DNA of 64,000 nt from Bacillus sp. J33 (GCF_000518885.1 NZ_JAEL01000006.1:1-64000), one strand, 5' to 3'. Shown: positions 18,268-28,180, counted from the first letter of the stretch. Translations and numbers: made by a program. Notes: generated by a model not told the origin, from the sequence alone.

Positions 18268-21072
18268 ATGGGTAATAAATATGTCGTTGTTGATTTAGAA
18301 ACAACCGGAAACGCGCCTAAAAAGGGCGATAAAATTATACAATTTGCAGCTGTGGTGATCGAAAACGGAAAAATCACAGAAGAATATTCATCATTCGTAA
18401 ACCCTGAACAGGCAATTCCTCCTTTTATTGAAGAATTGACAGGGTTGTCAGATGACATGGTTGAGGATGCCCCTCTCTTTGCTGAAATTGCCCCGAAGGT
18501 ACTCACTTTGCTGGAGGGAGCGTTTTTTGTAGCACACAACGTTCTGTTTGATCTGTCTTTTTTGCAGGAAGAATTGGTAGAATCTGGTTATAACGGGTTT
18601 TACGGGCCTGTGTTAGATACTGTGGAAATGAGCCGTATTCTTTTTCCAACTGCAGATAGCTTTAAGTTATCAGATCTTGCAATCCGAGAAGGGCTAAAAC
18701 ATGAGCGCCCTCATCAGGCAGACAGTGATGCGTATGTGACTGCAGAGCTTCTCCTAATACTGTTGAAAAAGATTGAAAGCCTTCCGCTAAAAACGCTCGA
18801 ACAGCTGCATAAGCTTTCTGGCGGCTTAAAAAGCGATTTAGATATTTTATTTGATGAATTCATTTTAATAAAAGAAAGCAGGATTGAGTATTTACCTGAC
18901 TTTCTTGAAATTCATAGGGGAATTGCTCTGAAGAAAGTCGAAATGCCAAAAGAGCATAGTGGACCTGACAGCATCGGTTTTCCTTTTACTGCAGAGGAAA
19001 AGCAGGAGATGTTTATAAAAGCTTTTCCCTCATATGAAGTTAGGCAGGGCCAGTTTAAGATGATGGATTCAATATATGAAGCTTTCAAGGGTAGCAAGCA
19101 TGCCTTAATTGAGGCGGGAACGGGTGTCGGAAAATCATTGGCATACCTGGTTCCATCAGCAATATATGGAAACGAGTCCGGCAAAACTGTCATTATTAGT
19201 ACATATACGACGCAGCTGCAGGAACAGCTCCTGACAAAAGATGTGCCCCTTTTACAAAGAATGCTGCCTTTCCCTGTAAAGGCAGTAGTGCTGAAGGGAA
19301 GAAGCCACTATATCAGTCTGGCAAAGTTTGTCCAAACACTAAAGGATGATGAAGAAGATAATTATGATACAATCCTTAGCAAAATGCAGATTCTTGTATG
19401 GCTGTTGGAGACGGACACAGGTGATATTGATGAATTAAACCTGTCGAGCGGCGGGATGTTTTACTGGAGCAAGATAAAGAATGACGAAACTGCTTTTTTG
19501 CAAGACCGCTCATGGATACCTAGAGATTTTTATCTGAGAGCAAGGAAGGAAGCACAAACTGCAGATATTATTATAACCAACCATTCTTTGCTTCTAACCG
19601 ATTTGGTGGCACCAAGCGCGATATTGCCTGAATTCAGCCATGTGGTTATAGATGAGGGGCACCATTTTGTTAAAGCATCAGGGAAACATTTTGGCCAAAA
19701 GCTTGACTATTTAACCGTCCGTTTGCTGCTTGGCCAAATTGGGCTATTTGAACAGAAACAGCTTTTTTACAAGCTTGAAAAACTAGTGGAAGAAAAAGCA
19801 GGAAGCCCTGATCATTCCATCCACTCTTTTGAAATAAATCAGCTGATAGCTGATCTTCTGCATGAAATGGATGAATTATTTAAGATTATAGGAATTTATG
19901 CAAAGAAGTATTCTAAAGCAAAGAAGGGCATCAATCGATTAACTGTTCGCTTTTTAAATGGTGCTGATGACAAAGAGTCAAAAGCGGTAATAGCCAGTGC
20001 GGAACGCTTTGGATTTTTGCTGAAAGATTTGATGGCAGCAATAGATGGCCGCATAAGGATTGCTGCCTTGATTAAGGAAGCTTTAACACTGGAGGAAAAA
20101 GCACTTATGGAGGATGTTGCCTCCGTATTTGATGATTTGAATGATTTAAATGAGAGCTTAAAATCTATTTTTAAAACCCCAGCCCCTCATTCTGTTGTCT
20201 GGATTGAGATGGATACTCGTTCTGCACAGAATAGCACTACTGTTTATGCTCAGCCAGTAACAGTATCAGAATACCTAAAGGAGCTATTCTTCAGCAAAAA
20301 GGACAGTGCCGTGATTACTTCGGCTACTTTGTCCGTAAAAGATTCCTTTCAATTTATCCTTAATGAGCTGGGCCTTGAGGAGCAGCAATGCATCCTTGAA
20401 CAAATTCCATCGCCTTTTAATTATGAAGAACAGGTAAAGCTCCTGATCCCTTCTGATCTGCCTGAAGTAAATGCGGTTCCGCTTGAGGAATACGTTGCCT
20501 CCATTTCGGAACACATTATTTCGGTTGCTGAGGCAACAAAAGGGAGGATGCTGATCCTTTTTACTTCATATGAGATGCTGAGGAAAACGTATGAACTTAT
20601 AAAGGAATCAGGGTTCCTGGAGGACTATGCAGTAATTGCACAGGGAGTGACCAGCGGCAGCCGTTCAAGGCTTACGAGAAATTTTCAGCGGTTTGATAAG
20701 GCAATCCTATTGGGAACAAGCAGCTTTTGGGAAGGGGTGGATATCCCGGGGGAAGACCTTTCTTGCCTTGTAATTGTGAGACTTCCATTCACACCGCCGG
20801 ACGAACCTTTGGCACAGGCAAAAAATGAGCAAATCAAAAATGAAGGAAAAAACCCATTTTCCGCAAACTCGCTGCCTGAGGCGGTAATCCGTTTTAAACA
20901 GGGTGTCGGAAGGTTAATACGAACCAGTTCAGATAGGGGAATTATCCTGGTTTTTGACCGGAGGATCGTAACAACGAAATATGGAAAGGCTTTTCTGGAT
21001 TCTATCCCTCCTGTTCCAGTGCAAAAAAGCAATATTGATGAAATTGTTGAATTAATTTATACTTGGCTATAA
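18268..21072 (+). CDS. dinG: DinG-family protein, exonuclease-helicase fusion
   Basis: A 934-residue protein combining an N-terminal DnaQ-like DEDDh exonuclease (VVVDLETTG, VAHNVLFDLSFL, HQADSDAYVT) with an XPD-like superfamily 2 helicase core. The helicase has Walker A EAGTGVGKS near residue 285, Walker B box VIDEGHH and C-terminal motif VGRLIRTSSDRG. Unlike E. coli DinG, the region between motifs Ia and II has no four-cysteine Fe-S cluster. From memory, the B. subtilis DinG is reported as a 3'-5' exonuclease rather than a helicase, consistent with this. The start at 18268 follows AGAGGTG. It should act in DNA repair or processing. Confidence 0.94.
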   Translation: MGNKYVVVDLETTGNAPKKGDKIIQFAAVVIENGKITEEYSSFVNPEQAIPPFIEELTGLSDDMVEDAPLFAEIAPKVLTLLEGAFFVAHNVLFDLSFLQEELVESGYNGFYGPVLDTVEMSRILFPTADSFKLSDLAIREGLKHERPHQADSDAYVTAELLLILLKKIESLPLKTLEQLHKLSGGLKSDLDILFDEFILIKESRIEYLPDFLEIHRGIALKKVEMPKEHSGPDSIGFPFTAEEKQEMFIKAFPSYEVRQGQFKMMDSIYEAFKGSKHALIEAGTGVGKSLAYLVPSAIYGNESGKTVIISTYTTQLQEQLLTKDVPLLQRMLPFPVKAVVLKGRSHYISLAKFVQTLKDDEEDNYDTILSKMQILVWLLETDTGDIDELNLSSGGMFYWSKIKNDETAFLQDRSWIPRDFYLRARKEAQTADIIITNHSLLLTDLVAPSAILPEFSHVVIDEGHHFVKASGKHFGQKLDYLTVRLLLGQIGLFEQKQLFYKLEKLVEEKAGSPDHSIHSFEINQLIADLLHEMDELFKIIGIYAKKYSKAKKGINRLTVRFLNGADDKESKAVIASAERFGFLLKDLMAAIDGRIRIAALIKEALTLEEKALMEDVASVFDDLNDLNESLKSIFKTPAPHSVVWIEMDTRSAQNSTTVYAQPVTVSEYLKELFFSKKDSAVITSATLSVKDSFQFILNELGLEEQQCILEQIPSPFNYEEQVKLLIPSDLPEVNAVPLEEYVASISEHIISVAEATKGRMLILFTSYEMLRKTYELIKESGFLEDYAVIAQGVTSGSRSRLTRNFQRFDKAILLGTSSFWEGVDIPGEDLSCLVIVRLPFTPPDEPLAQAKNEQIKNEGKNPFSANSLPEAVIRFKQGVGRLIRTSSDRGIILVFDRRIVTTKYGKAFLDSIPPVPVQKSNIDEIVELIYTWL

Positions 21073-21310
21073 TGTTCTCATTGCGGCTCTCAGTAAGCAT
21101 GGGAATGCGTTGCCCAGGGATCATGCGGACTGCACTACTGCACTTTTGCCTCCTTTTTTCGGTGAGAGAAGGGCCCTTGAAAAGCAGGATAAATTCGTCT
21201 AAATAACACATTATATATTTGTTGGGAATTTATTTATGCCAGGTGGAACTAACATTGTGGAAGGGGCTTATCCATTCCGCTTTTGTTCATAGGGTAGGAG
21301 GAATAAATAG

Positions 21311-22162
21311 ATGAAAGTGTTGTTCGCCTTTATGCTAATGTTCACGAACTGGTACTACATACCGAAAGACTCTCCTGCAGTTCCGGTAAAGGTTGAAAGC
21401 ATCGATTTGAAACTAAAAAGCGATGAGCTCGCTATGACTTTTTTTTCTCTTTCCAGTGGTGAAGCTTCCTTGATTCACCATGGAAATGACCAAAATATAC
21501 TGATTAATACTGGCGGACAGGGGACAGAACCTGAATTAAAAAAGCTTCTAAAACTGTATGGGGCAAATGAAATATCGACAATTATTTTAACGGATGAGGA
21601 ATTGTATAACGAAACAAGCCTTGTATGGCTGATAGAAGAGTACGGCGTTAAGCAGGTAATAGCAGGGGAAACGTTAGCTTCTCAACTAAAGCATGGAAAC
21701 ACTGATTTAAGTGATATCAATATTCATATTTGGAGTATGGATACGAAGCAGCAGCTGTTGCCAGGCTTGCAAACGGAAGTTCTATATAATGGGAATGATT
21801 CAGGGGACGGAATGGATGTATCTTTTACATTTGCAAGACATAGGGTCTTTTTTATGAATTCAACCAGTGAGAAAGCAAAAGAGGTGTTTTTGAAGAAGGA
21901 TCTTTCCAATGTCAATATCCTGAAACTTCCGGCGTTTGGAAGGGAAAAATCAATTTCTGAAGATATGATAAAACATATGGATCCCCAAATTGCAATCTTA
22001 TTTCATAAGTCTTCCGTAAAACCTGACTCGGATTTGTTCGGACTGTTAAATGATGCGTGGGTCGATGTATATTATACAAGGAAGCATGGAACTGTCACCA
22101 TTAAATTCACGGATATTAACTACGAAGTCATTACGATATTCCAGGAAGATGTATACAAATAA
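21311..22162 (+). CDS. ComEC-like MBL-fold protein lacking metal ligands
   Basis: A 283-residue protein with a short N-terminal hydrophobic segment (VLFAFMLMFTNWYYI), probably a signal or anchor. The rest follows the metallo-beta-lactamase domain at the end of ComEC: FFSLSSGEASLIHHG, NILINTGG, then LKLYGANEISTIILTDEE where a catalytic member would have S/T-H-x-H-x-D-H. All these histidines are missing, so metal catalysis is unlikely. AGGAGG precedes the ATG. Located between dinG and ypmA. The biological role cannot be stated. Confidence 0.75.
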   Translation: MKVLFAFMLMFTNWYYIPKDSPAVPVKVESIDLKLKSDELAMTFFSLSSGEASLIHHGNDQNILINTGGQGTEPELKKLLKLYGANEISTIILTDEELYNETSLVWLIEEYGVKQVIAGETLASQLKHGNTDLSDINIHIWSMDTKQQLLPGLQTEVLYNGNDSGDGMDVSFTFARHRVFFMNSTSEKAKEVFLKKDLSNVNILKLPAFGREKSISEDMIKHMDPQIAILFHKSSVKPDSDLFGLLNDAWVDVYYTRKHGTVTIKFTDINYEVITIFQEDVYK

Positions 22163-22184
22163 AGGCTGTTTCCTAACCTTCACT

Positions 22185-22206
22185 ATATTTTCCTATAGGA
22201 AAATAT
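22185..22206. repeat. perfect 22-bp palindrome
   Basis: An uninterrupted palindrome centred on CCTATAGG with AT-rich flanks, 22 bases after the MBL-like gene. With no loop and a short T-run after it (ATTTTG), it may be a weak terminator or a protein binding site. A second short hairpin GCTGCGC/GCGCAGC follows at 22253-22271. Confidence 0.7.
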
Positions 22207-22432
22207 TTTGTGAGAAGACATTTGCCTCGTTGAAATTTGTCTGATTGAAAAAGCTGCGCACATGGCGCAGCAAGACGTGATGGACTAGAAGAAAATTTGT
22301 GGTTGATTATTACAAGGAAACAAATTATGCTGTTATACTGTTATTGAGTGTATTTCTTTGTAAGTTTATTTTAACCTAAAGGGTTAGGTATATAAGTTAC
22401 AAATATTGTAGAGGCTGAGGAGGAATTCCAGA

Positions 22433-22603
22433 ATGGAAAGCAAAATAGAGGTTTTATCAACAGTCAAGATCCAGCAAAGCCCGGATTTGTATAAAATTGT
22501 TGATGTACTAAATAGAACCTTAAAGGAAAAAGATCTTATGTTCGGTTTGGCACTTGATCAGGAAGACCAAAATAAAGCGATTTTTACTATCTATCGTACA
22601 TAA
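22433..22603 (+). CDS. ypmA: DUF4264 small protein YpmA
   Basis: A 56-residue protein (MESKIEVLSTVKIQQSPDLY ... IFTIYRT) matching the small YpmA family. It has no membrane segment; the predicted fold is a compact beta-alpha-beta. The start is set by GAGGAGGAATTCC nine bases upstream. It stands between the dinG region and ypmB as in B. subtilis, with only 15 bp to ypmB, so the two are co-transcribed. Function unknown. Confidence 0.85.
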   Translation: MESKIEVLSTVKIQQSPDLYKIVDVLNRTLKEKDLMFGLALDQEDQNKAIFTIYRT

Positions 22604-22618
22604 AAGAGTGATTAAGAA

Positions 22619-23092
22619 ATGAAAAAAGCACTAATAGCTATCATAACTTTGCTTGTCATTTGCATTGGTACAGGGATTCTGATTTATTTCAACAGCATGA
22701 AGCCGGTAAAAGCGGCCGAAGCAAAAGCTGTAGAGCTTGCAAAAAAGGAAACAGATCTTGTTGCTGTTCAAGACTTCCATTTATACCATGGGACAGAAAC
22801 CTACTATGTTGTCGAGGGCAAGGATGCTGACAAAGCAGACATTTATGTGTGGGTTCCAGAGAAAAAAGGGAAAATAGTTACGCGAAAAAAATCTGATGGA
22901 ATTTCAAGCGAAGAAGCAATAAACAGACTTAAGCAAGAGAAGAATCCTGCAGAAATTATGTCAGTACGCCTGGGAATGGAGAAAAATATCCCATTATGGG
23001 AAATTCATTATCGTTCTAAAGGCGATTTAATAAATTATTATTATATAGATTTTAAAACAGGAGAATGGCTAAAAAAAATTGAAAACCTGTAA
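22619..23092 (+). CDS. ypmB: membrane-anchored PepSY-like protein YpmB
   Basis: A 157-residue protein with one N-terminal transmembrane anchor (ALIAIITLLVICIGTGILIYF). The extracytoplasmic part appears to hold two PepSY-like (DUF5590) units: EAKAVELAKKETDLVAV...YYVVEGKDAD and EEAINRLKQEKNPAEI...EIHYRSKGDLINYYY, each ending in the Y-x-(V/I)-E/D strand typical of PepSY. Such domains often inhibit or bind peptidases at the cell surface. The ribosome binding site (AGAGTGATTAAG) is weak, suggesting coupling to ypmA. Confidence 0.85.
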   Translation: MKKALIAIITLLVICIGTGILIYFNSMKPVKAAEAKAVELAKKETDLVAVQDFHLYHGTETYYVVEGKDADKADIYVWVPEKKGKIVTRKKSDGISSEEAINRLKQEKNPAEIMSVRLGMEKNIPLWEIHYRSKGDLINYYYIDFKTGEWLKKIENL

Positions 23093-23140
23093 GTTTTAGG
23101 CCGTTAGCATGGGCCGCAGGAGAAAATGGGAGGAAGAACA

Positions 23141-24331
23141 ATGGAGATTCAACTGGCACAAAGAGTTAAAGCATTAACACCATCAACAACTCTGGCAATT
23201 ACTGCTAAAGCAAAGGAACTAAAATCCCAGGGACATGATGTCATTGGATTGGGAGCGGGAGAACCTGATTTTAATACCCCTCAGCATATCATTGATGCTG
23301 CAGTCCAATCCATGAATGAAGGCCATACAAAATATACCCCTTCCGCGGGGCTTCCTGCATTAAAAAAGGAAATTGCAGCCAAGTTCAAAAAAGATCAGGG
23401 CATTGATTATGACCCATCTGAAATTATTGTTACTAATGGAGCAAAGCATGGCTTATATACTCTCTTCCAAGTTTTACTTAATGAAGGGGACGAAGTGATC
23501 ATTCCGATTCCATACTGGGTCAGTTACCCTGAGCAGGTTAAACTGGCAGGGGGAGTTCCGGTTTATGCAGAGGGAAAAGAAGAAAATGAATATAAAATTA
23601 CACCAGAACAGCTGGCTGAGAGCATAACAGACAAAACAAAAGCAGTTATAATCAACTCACCCAGCAATCCAACAGGAATGCTTTATTCCGCAGATGAATT
23701 AAAGGCATTGGGAGAAGTTTGCCTTAAGCATAATGTCTTAATTATCTCAGATGAAATATATGAAAAACTGGTTTACGCGGGCCATAAACATACTTCCATT
23801 GCTGAGCTTTCAACTGAACTGAAAGAGCAAACCATTATCATCAATGGAGTTTCCAAGTCACATTCCATGACTGGATGGAGGATTGGCTATGCCGCAGGAA
23901 ATAAAGAAATCATAAAAGCAATGACTAATCTAGCCAGCCACAGCACATCCAACCCGACTACAACTGCACAATACGGTTCCATCGCAGCCTATGCCGGACC
24001 GCAGGATATGCTGCATGAAATGCGAGAAGCCTTTGAGCACCGCTTAAATACAATTTATGATAAATTAATCAAGATTCCTGGGGTTACTTGCATCAAACCT
24101 CAAGGGGCATTTTATCTGTTCCCTAATGTTCAAAGGGCTGCCGAGATGACAGGCTTTGAGAATGTTGATGACTTTGCAGGGGCATTGCTGGAAGAAGCAA
24201 TGGTTGCAGTAATTCCTGGTTCCGGTTTCGGTTCTCCGCAAAACATCCGTTTATCATATGCAACTTCTCTTGATTTACTGGAAAAGGCTGTTGAGCGCAT
24301 ACACGGATTTGTTGAAAAAAATATGAAGTAA
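23141..24331 (+). CDS. aspB: aspartate aminotransferase (class I)
   Basis: A 396-residue PLP enzyme of the class I aminotransferase I-gamma group, interconverting aspartate/2-oxoglutarate and oxaloacetate/glutamate. Landmarks are GLGAGEPDFNTPQHI at the N-terminus, NSPSNPTG, SDEIYEKL (PLP-binding Asp/Tyr) and SKSHSMTGWRIGY with the Schiff-base Lys; a C-terminal Arg in IRLSYATS binds the carboxylate. I chose the ATG at 23141 after GGGAGGAAG; an ATG at 23126 would precede that site. Upstream of asnS, matching the aspartate-to-asparagine metabolic link. Confidence 0.96.
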   Translation: MEIQLAQRVKALTPSTTLAITAKAKELKSQGHDVIGLGAGEPDFNTPQHIIDAAVQSMNEGHTKYTPSAGLPALKKEIAAKFKKDQGIDYDPSEIIVTNGAKHGLYTLFQVLLNEGDEVIIPIPYWVSYPEQVKLAGGVPVYAEGKEENEYKITPEQLAESITDKTKAVIINSPSNPTGMLYSADELKALGEVCLKHNVLIISDEIYEKLVYAGHKHTSIAELSTELKEQTIIINGVSKSHSMTGWRIGYAAGNKEIIKAMTNLASHSTSNPTTTAQYGSIAAYAGPQDMLHEMREAFEHRLNTIYDKLIKIPGVTCIKPQGAFYLFPNVQRAAEMTGFENVDDFAGALLEEAMVAVIPGSGFGSPQNIRLSYATSLDLLEKAVERIHGFVEKNMK

Positions 24332-24342
24332 AAGCACTTAAG

Positions 24343-24379
24343 ACAGGAGAGCCGGATGATATCCGGCCTTCTTCTGTGT
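24343..24379 (+). terminator. possible hairpin terminator after aspB
   Basis: Stem ACAGgAGaGCCGGAT / ATCCGGCctTCttCTGT with two internal mismatches. Only a poor T-run follows, so termination is uncertain. Confidence 0.45.
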
Positions 24380-24507
24380 TATCTGAATAAAAGGCTAAAT
24401 TGCCGGTGCTATAACTTTCTATATGATTGCTTGTCAATGGGCTGGAAGGTATAATAAATAGCGATACATAAGTAGTAATTGCTTAGATTTTTTGGAGGGA
24501 ACATAAA

Positions 24508-25803
24508 TTGACAAAAACCACTATTTCTCAAGTTTATAAATTTGTTGACCAGGAAGTTACAATCGGAGCTTGGATTGCCAATAAGCGTTCCAGCGGAAAA
24601 ATTGCTTTTTTGCAGCTCCGTGATGGGTCAGGCTTTATTCAGGGTGTAGTAGTAAAAGCAGAAGTCCCCGAAGAAGTATTCCAGGGTGCAAAATCGGTTA
24701 CCCAGGAATCTTCCGTATATGTGACGGGCAGGGTGCAAAAAGACGAACGTTCACCATTCGGCTATGAATTGCTGGTAACTGGTTTGGAGGTTATTCATCA
24801 GGCAGTTGATTATCCAATTACACCAAAAGAGCATGGAACAGAGTTCTTAATGGATAACCGCCATTTATGGCTTCGCTCCCGCCGCCAGCATGCGGTCATG
24901 AAAATTAGAAATGAAATTATCCGCGCAACTTATGAATTCTTCAATGAGCAAGGGTTCTCAAAGGTAGACCCCCCAATTTTGACAGGAAGTGCTCCAGAAG
25001 GAACTTCAGAGCTTTTTGCGACAAAATATTTTGAAGAAGATGCCTATTTATCTCAAAGCGGACAGCTTTATATGGAAGCTGCTGCAATGGCGCTTGGAAA
25101 AGTATTTTCATTCGGACCAACTTTCCGTGCTGAGAAATCAAAAACGCGCCGTCATTTGATCGAATTTTGGATGATTGAGCCTGAAATGGCTTTCTATGAG
25201 TTCGAAGATAACCTTAAAGTTCAGGAAGAGTACGTTGCCCATATTGTTCAGTCCGTATTAAAGAATTGTACGATTGAACTTAAAACACTTGGACGGGATA
25301 CAGAGAAGCTTGAAAAAATCACAGCTCCATTCCCACGCATCACTTATGATGAGGCTATTAAATTCCTTCAGGATAAAGGCTTTGATGATATCCAGTGGGG
25401 AGATGACTTTGGGGCACCACATGAGACGGCCATTGCGGAAAGCTATGACAAGCCTGTCTTTATTACGCACTATCCAACTTCCTTGAAGCCATTCTATATG
25501 CAGCCTGATCCAACTAGAGAAGATGTTGTATTATGTGCAGACTTGATTGCTCCTGAAGGGTATGGAGAAATTATTGGGGGATCTGAGCGTATTCATGATT
25601 ATGACCTCCTCAAGCAGCGCCTTGATGAACATAATTTAGATATGGATGCATATAAATGGTATCTTGAACTGCGCCAGTACGGGTCAGTGCCGCATTCTGG
25701 ATTCGGCCTTGGACTTGAAAGAACGGTTGCCTGGATTAGCGGAGTTGAGCATGTTCGTGAAACAATTCCGTTCCCTCGCTTACTTAATCGTTTATATCCA
25801 TAA
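24508..25803 (+). CDS. asnS: asparaginyl-tRNA synthetase
   Basis: A 431-residue class IIb aminoacyl-tRNA synthetase charging tRNA-Asn. The N-terminal OB-fold anticodon domain ([20 protein letters not shown]) is followed by the catalytic domain with [12 protein letters not shown], motif 2 [16 protein letters not shown] and motif 3 [12 protein letters not shown]. The start is TTG at 24508, supported by TTGGAGGGAAC. No T-box leader (AGGGTGGNACC core) is present in the 176 bp upstream, so regulation is probably by another route. Confidence 0.97.
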   Translation: MTKTTISQVYKFVDQEVTIGAWIANKRSSGKIAFLQLRDGSGFIQGVVVKAEVPEEVFQGAKSVTQESSVYVTGRVQKDERSPFGYELLVTGLEVIHQAVDYPITPKEHGTEFLMDNRHLWLRSRRQHAVMKIRNEIIRATYEFFNEQGFSKVDPPILTGSAPEGTSELFATKYFEEDAYLSQSGQLYMEAAAMALGKVFSFGPTFRAEKSKTRRHLIEFWMIEPEMAFYEFEDNLKVQEEYVAHIVQSVLKNCTIELKTLGRDTEKLEKITAPFPRITYDEAIKFLQDKGFDDIQWGDDFGAPHETAIAESYDKPVFITHYPTSLKPFYMQPDPTREDVVLCADLIAPEGYGEIIGGSERIHDYDLLKQRLDEHNLDMDAYKWYLELRQYGSVPHSGFGLGLERTVAWISGVEHVRETIPFPRLLNRLYP

Positions 25804-25840
25804 TAAATTGCCTATTACGGGAAAATGAATATTGGCTAAA

Positions 25841-25872
25841 GCAAAAAAATCCGCCTCCAGCGGATTTTTTGC
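25841..25872 (+). terminator. terminator of asnS
   Basis: Stem AAAAAATCCGC-ctcca-GCGGATTTTTT with A- and T-runs, 37 bp after the stop codon. Confidence 0.9.
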
Positions 25873-26020
25873 TTCTTAACCCTATCGAAGGAACATTCAG
25901 AAGTTTGTTAAACAGGTGATTGTTCTTAGCCAGTCAAGGTAAAACTTCATGGAAAACTTACCGGTTATTCTCCTCACTTTAGCCAGGTTGTTCATGATAT
26001 ACTGAAAAGGAGGTGTCCGT

Positions 26021-26731
26021 ATGTCCAAAAACAGTTTATTAAAATGGATTCAGGAAGGGAATATTTCCATCCCTGGAGTATTGTTAACACAGTACAAAGA
26101 AATGAATTTGAATGAGCATGAACTCGTTTTAATACTTCATGTCATTTCTTATATAGAACATGGGAATGAATTTCCCACCCCTGTCGAATTATCTTCCCGC
26201 ATGACTATTTCAGTAGCCGAATGTACGGAAATGCTAAGAAAGTTAATACAAAAAGGCTATATTGAAATAAAGGACAGCTATTCAGCTGATGGAATCCGCT
26301 ATGAGAGGTATCATCTAGATCCGCTATGGGAGAAGCTAATTGACCAATTTCTTTTGAACGGCAAGAAAGAAGAGGCTGTTAAGCTGCAGCAGGAGGAAAC
26401 CGATCTATACACTTGCTTTGAGAGGGAGTTCGGCAGACCGCTTTCTCCGTTTGAATGCGAAACACTTGCCCTTTGGATGGATGATGACCATCATGATCCT
26501 CATATAATTAAAGCTGCATTAAGAGAGTCTGTCCTGTCAGGTAAACTAAACTTCAGATATATTGACAGAATTTTATTTGAATGGAAAAAGAATGGCATTA
26601 AGACGATTGAACAGGCAAAAAGCTATGGGAAAAAATTCAGGCAAAACCAGTCTCAGCAGAAAGCTAAGAAGGAAGATATGCCTTCGCAGACAACAAAGTC
26701 TGTTCCTTTTTACAATTGGCTTGAACAGTGA
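26021..26731 (+). CDS. dnaD: primosomal protein DnaD
   Basis: A 236-residue replication initiation/restart protein that helps DnaA and PriA load the helicase with DnaB and DnaI. The N-terminal winged-helix domain (about 20-100, LSSRMTISVAECTEMLRKLI) mediates oligomerisation. The C-terminal DnaB/DnaD (DDBH2) domain around 130-200 contains FGRPLSPFECETLALW and the YIDRILFEWKKNGI motif, followed by a basic tail that binds DNA. AAAAGGAGGTG precedes the ATG. Adjacent to nth as in B. subtilis. Confidence 0.96.
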   Translation: MSKNSLLKWIQEGNISIPGVLLTQYKEMNLNEHELVLILHVISYIEHGNEFPTPVELSSRMTISVAECTEMLRKLIQKGYIEIKDSYSADGIRYERYHLDPLWEKLIDQFLLNGKKEEAVKLQQEETDLYTCFEREFGRPLSPFECETLALWMDDDHHDPHIIKAALRESVLSGKLNFRYIDRILFEWKKNGIKTIEQAKSYGKKFRQNQSQQKAKKEDMPSQTTKSVPFYNWLEQ

Positions 26732-26781
26732 GCAGATTATAAGCTGCTGAAAAAATAGATAAACAGTAAGTGGTGATTTCT

Positions 26782-27438
26782 TTGTTAAATAAAACACAAA
26801 TTCGATATTGCCTTGATACAATGGGAGAGATGTTCCCGGAGGCCCACTGTGAACTAATTCATTCCAACCCGTTTGAACTTGTTATAGCAGTAGCCCTATC
26901 TGCGCAATGTACCGATGCACTGGTAAATAAGGTGACAAGAAAGCTGTTTCAAAAGTATAAAACACCACAGGACTATCTTGATGTCCCGCTGGAAGAGCTG
27001 CAGGAAGATATACGTTCAATCGGGCTATATCGAAACAAAGCAAAAAACATTCAAAAGCTCTGCCGTATGCTTCTTGAAGAATATGAAGGAATAGTCCCCC
27101 GCGATAGGGATGAATTAACAAAGCTTCCGGGTGTAGGGAGAAAAACAGCCAATGTAGTTGTTTCTGTAGCTTACGATGTTCCGGCGATTGCGGTGGATAC
27201 ACATGTAGAACGAGTAAGCAAAAGGCTGGGTTTCTGCCGCTGGAAGGATTCTGTGCTGGAAGTAGAGAAAACATTAATGAAGAAAGTCCCAATGGATGAA
27301 TGGTCCGTAACCCATCATCGAATGATCTTCTTTGGCAGGTATCATTGCAAGGCACAAAATCCTCAATGTGAAATTTGCCCTCTGCTTGATCTATGCAGGG
27401 AAGGAAAGAAACGGATGAAGGGGCAAATGACAAAATGA
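26782..27438 (+). CDS. nth: endonuclease III
   Basis: A 218-residue base-excision DNA glycosylase/AP lyase removing oxidised pyrimidines. It shows the helix-hairpin-helix LPGVGRKTANVV with the catalytic Lys, the catalytic Asp in VDTHVERVSKRLG and a C-terminal [4Fe-4S] motif with spacing C-x6-C-x2-C-x5-C (CKAQNPQCEICPLLDLC). I favour the TTG at 26782 because the protein then begins MLNKTQIRYCLD, like the family, after GGTGAT; GTG codons at 26770 and 26773 are alternatives. It overlaps ypoC by four bases. Confidence 0.96.
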   Translation: MLNKTQIRYCLDTMGEMFPEAHCELIHSNPFELVIAVALSAQCTDALVNKVTRKLFQKYKTPQDYLDVPLEELQEDIRSIGLYRNKAKNIQKLCRMLLEEYEGIVPRDRDELTKLPGVGRKTANVVVSVAYDVPAIAVDTHVERVSKRLGFCRWKDSVLEVEKTLMKKVPMDEWSVTHHRMIFFGRYHCKAQNPQCEICPLLDLCREGKKRMKGQMTK

Positions 27439-27962
27439 AGGGACAGCTAGACATTCCTGTTCCAACTAGGATTTGCCATCCTTTATTCTACAAGCCCCAA
27501 GACACGATTAAAGTAAGTCAAGAAATGATTCAGTCTTTTCAGCTTTACCCAGCATTTCTTTTTGAAGCAGCTTTTTTTTCAGGAATACAGGCATTAAGGC
27601 CTTGGGAGAATAAGCAAGAATTCATACCGCTTTTGCTTGAGGAATGGAAAGAACAGAAAATCCTCCTTGACAAGCACTTCTCAAATAGAAATCAAAAAGC
27701 TGCAGAACTGCCGTTGAAAACAGCATTAAGCTTATTCCTGCAGCTGCTTTTTTGGACAAATGGCAAACCAGCAGATTTGGAGTCTGAGATTCAGGATTTG
27801 CCAATTAAGCCAGTAAATTTACTGGAAAGACTGGATTTTATTTTTAAACGGCCAGTTTCTTATCATGCGTACATTCAGTTATCTGAACTAATGGCTGAAA
27901 TGGAAAAGCAATATATAAAGCAGCAAACGTTAGAAAAAATAAAGAAAAAGGCGCCTCAGTAG
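27435..27962 (+). CDS. ypoC: YpoC family protein
   Basis: A 175-residue, largely helical soluble protein of the YpoC family. It shows a conserved entry around FHP/CHPLFYKP and a middle segment LRPWENKQEFIPLLLEEW. No catalytic motif is recognisable. The ATG overlaps the nth stop (ATGA), so translation is coupled to nth and dnaD. The function is unknown; the constant dnaD-nth-ypoC arrangement suggests a link to DNA metabolism. Confidence 0.82.
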   Translation: MKGQLDIPVPTRICHPLFYKPQDTIKVSQEMIQSFQLYPAFLFEAAFFSGIQALRPWENKQEFIPLLLEEWKEQKILLDKHFSNRNQKAAELPLKTALSLFLQLLFWTNGKPADLESEIQDLPIKPVNLLERLDFIFKRPVSYHAYIQLSELMAEMEKQYIKQQTLEKIKKKAPQ

Positions 27963-27974
27963 GTGCCTTTTTGT
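27943..27974 (+). terminator. terminator of dnaD-nth-ypoC
   Basis: Stem AAAAAGGCgCCT-cagt-AGGtGCCTTTTT overlaps the last ypoC codons and its stop. Confidence 0.85.
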
Positions 27975-28180
27975 TTGGGGAGGTTTGGTCAGCTGGTTGG
28001 AAATAAAATAAAGTGACCGCGCACGAAGCAACGAAAGCTGCCCAGAAGCACGAAAACAAAGAAAGTCCGCACACAACCGAAAACCTGCTGAGCAGGAAAC
28101 AAAGTGCCTACAACGGACCCAATGGAGACTTTGATAAAATGGGAGCTAGGGAAAACCATCAATAATCCTATTTATCACGA

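Noticed and set aside
24332-24507. T-box leader before asnS
   Set aside because: No AGGGTGGNACC core or specifier-loop structure was found; only a hairpin for aspB is visible.
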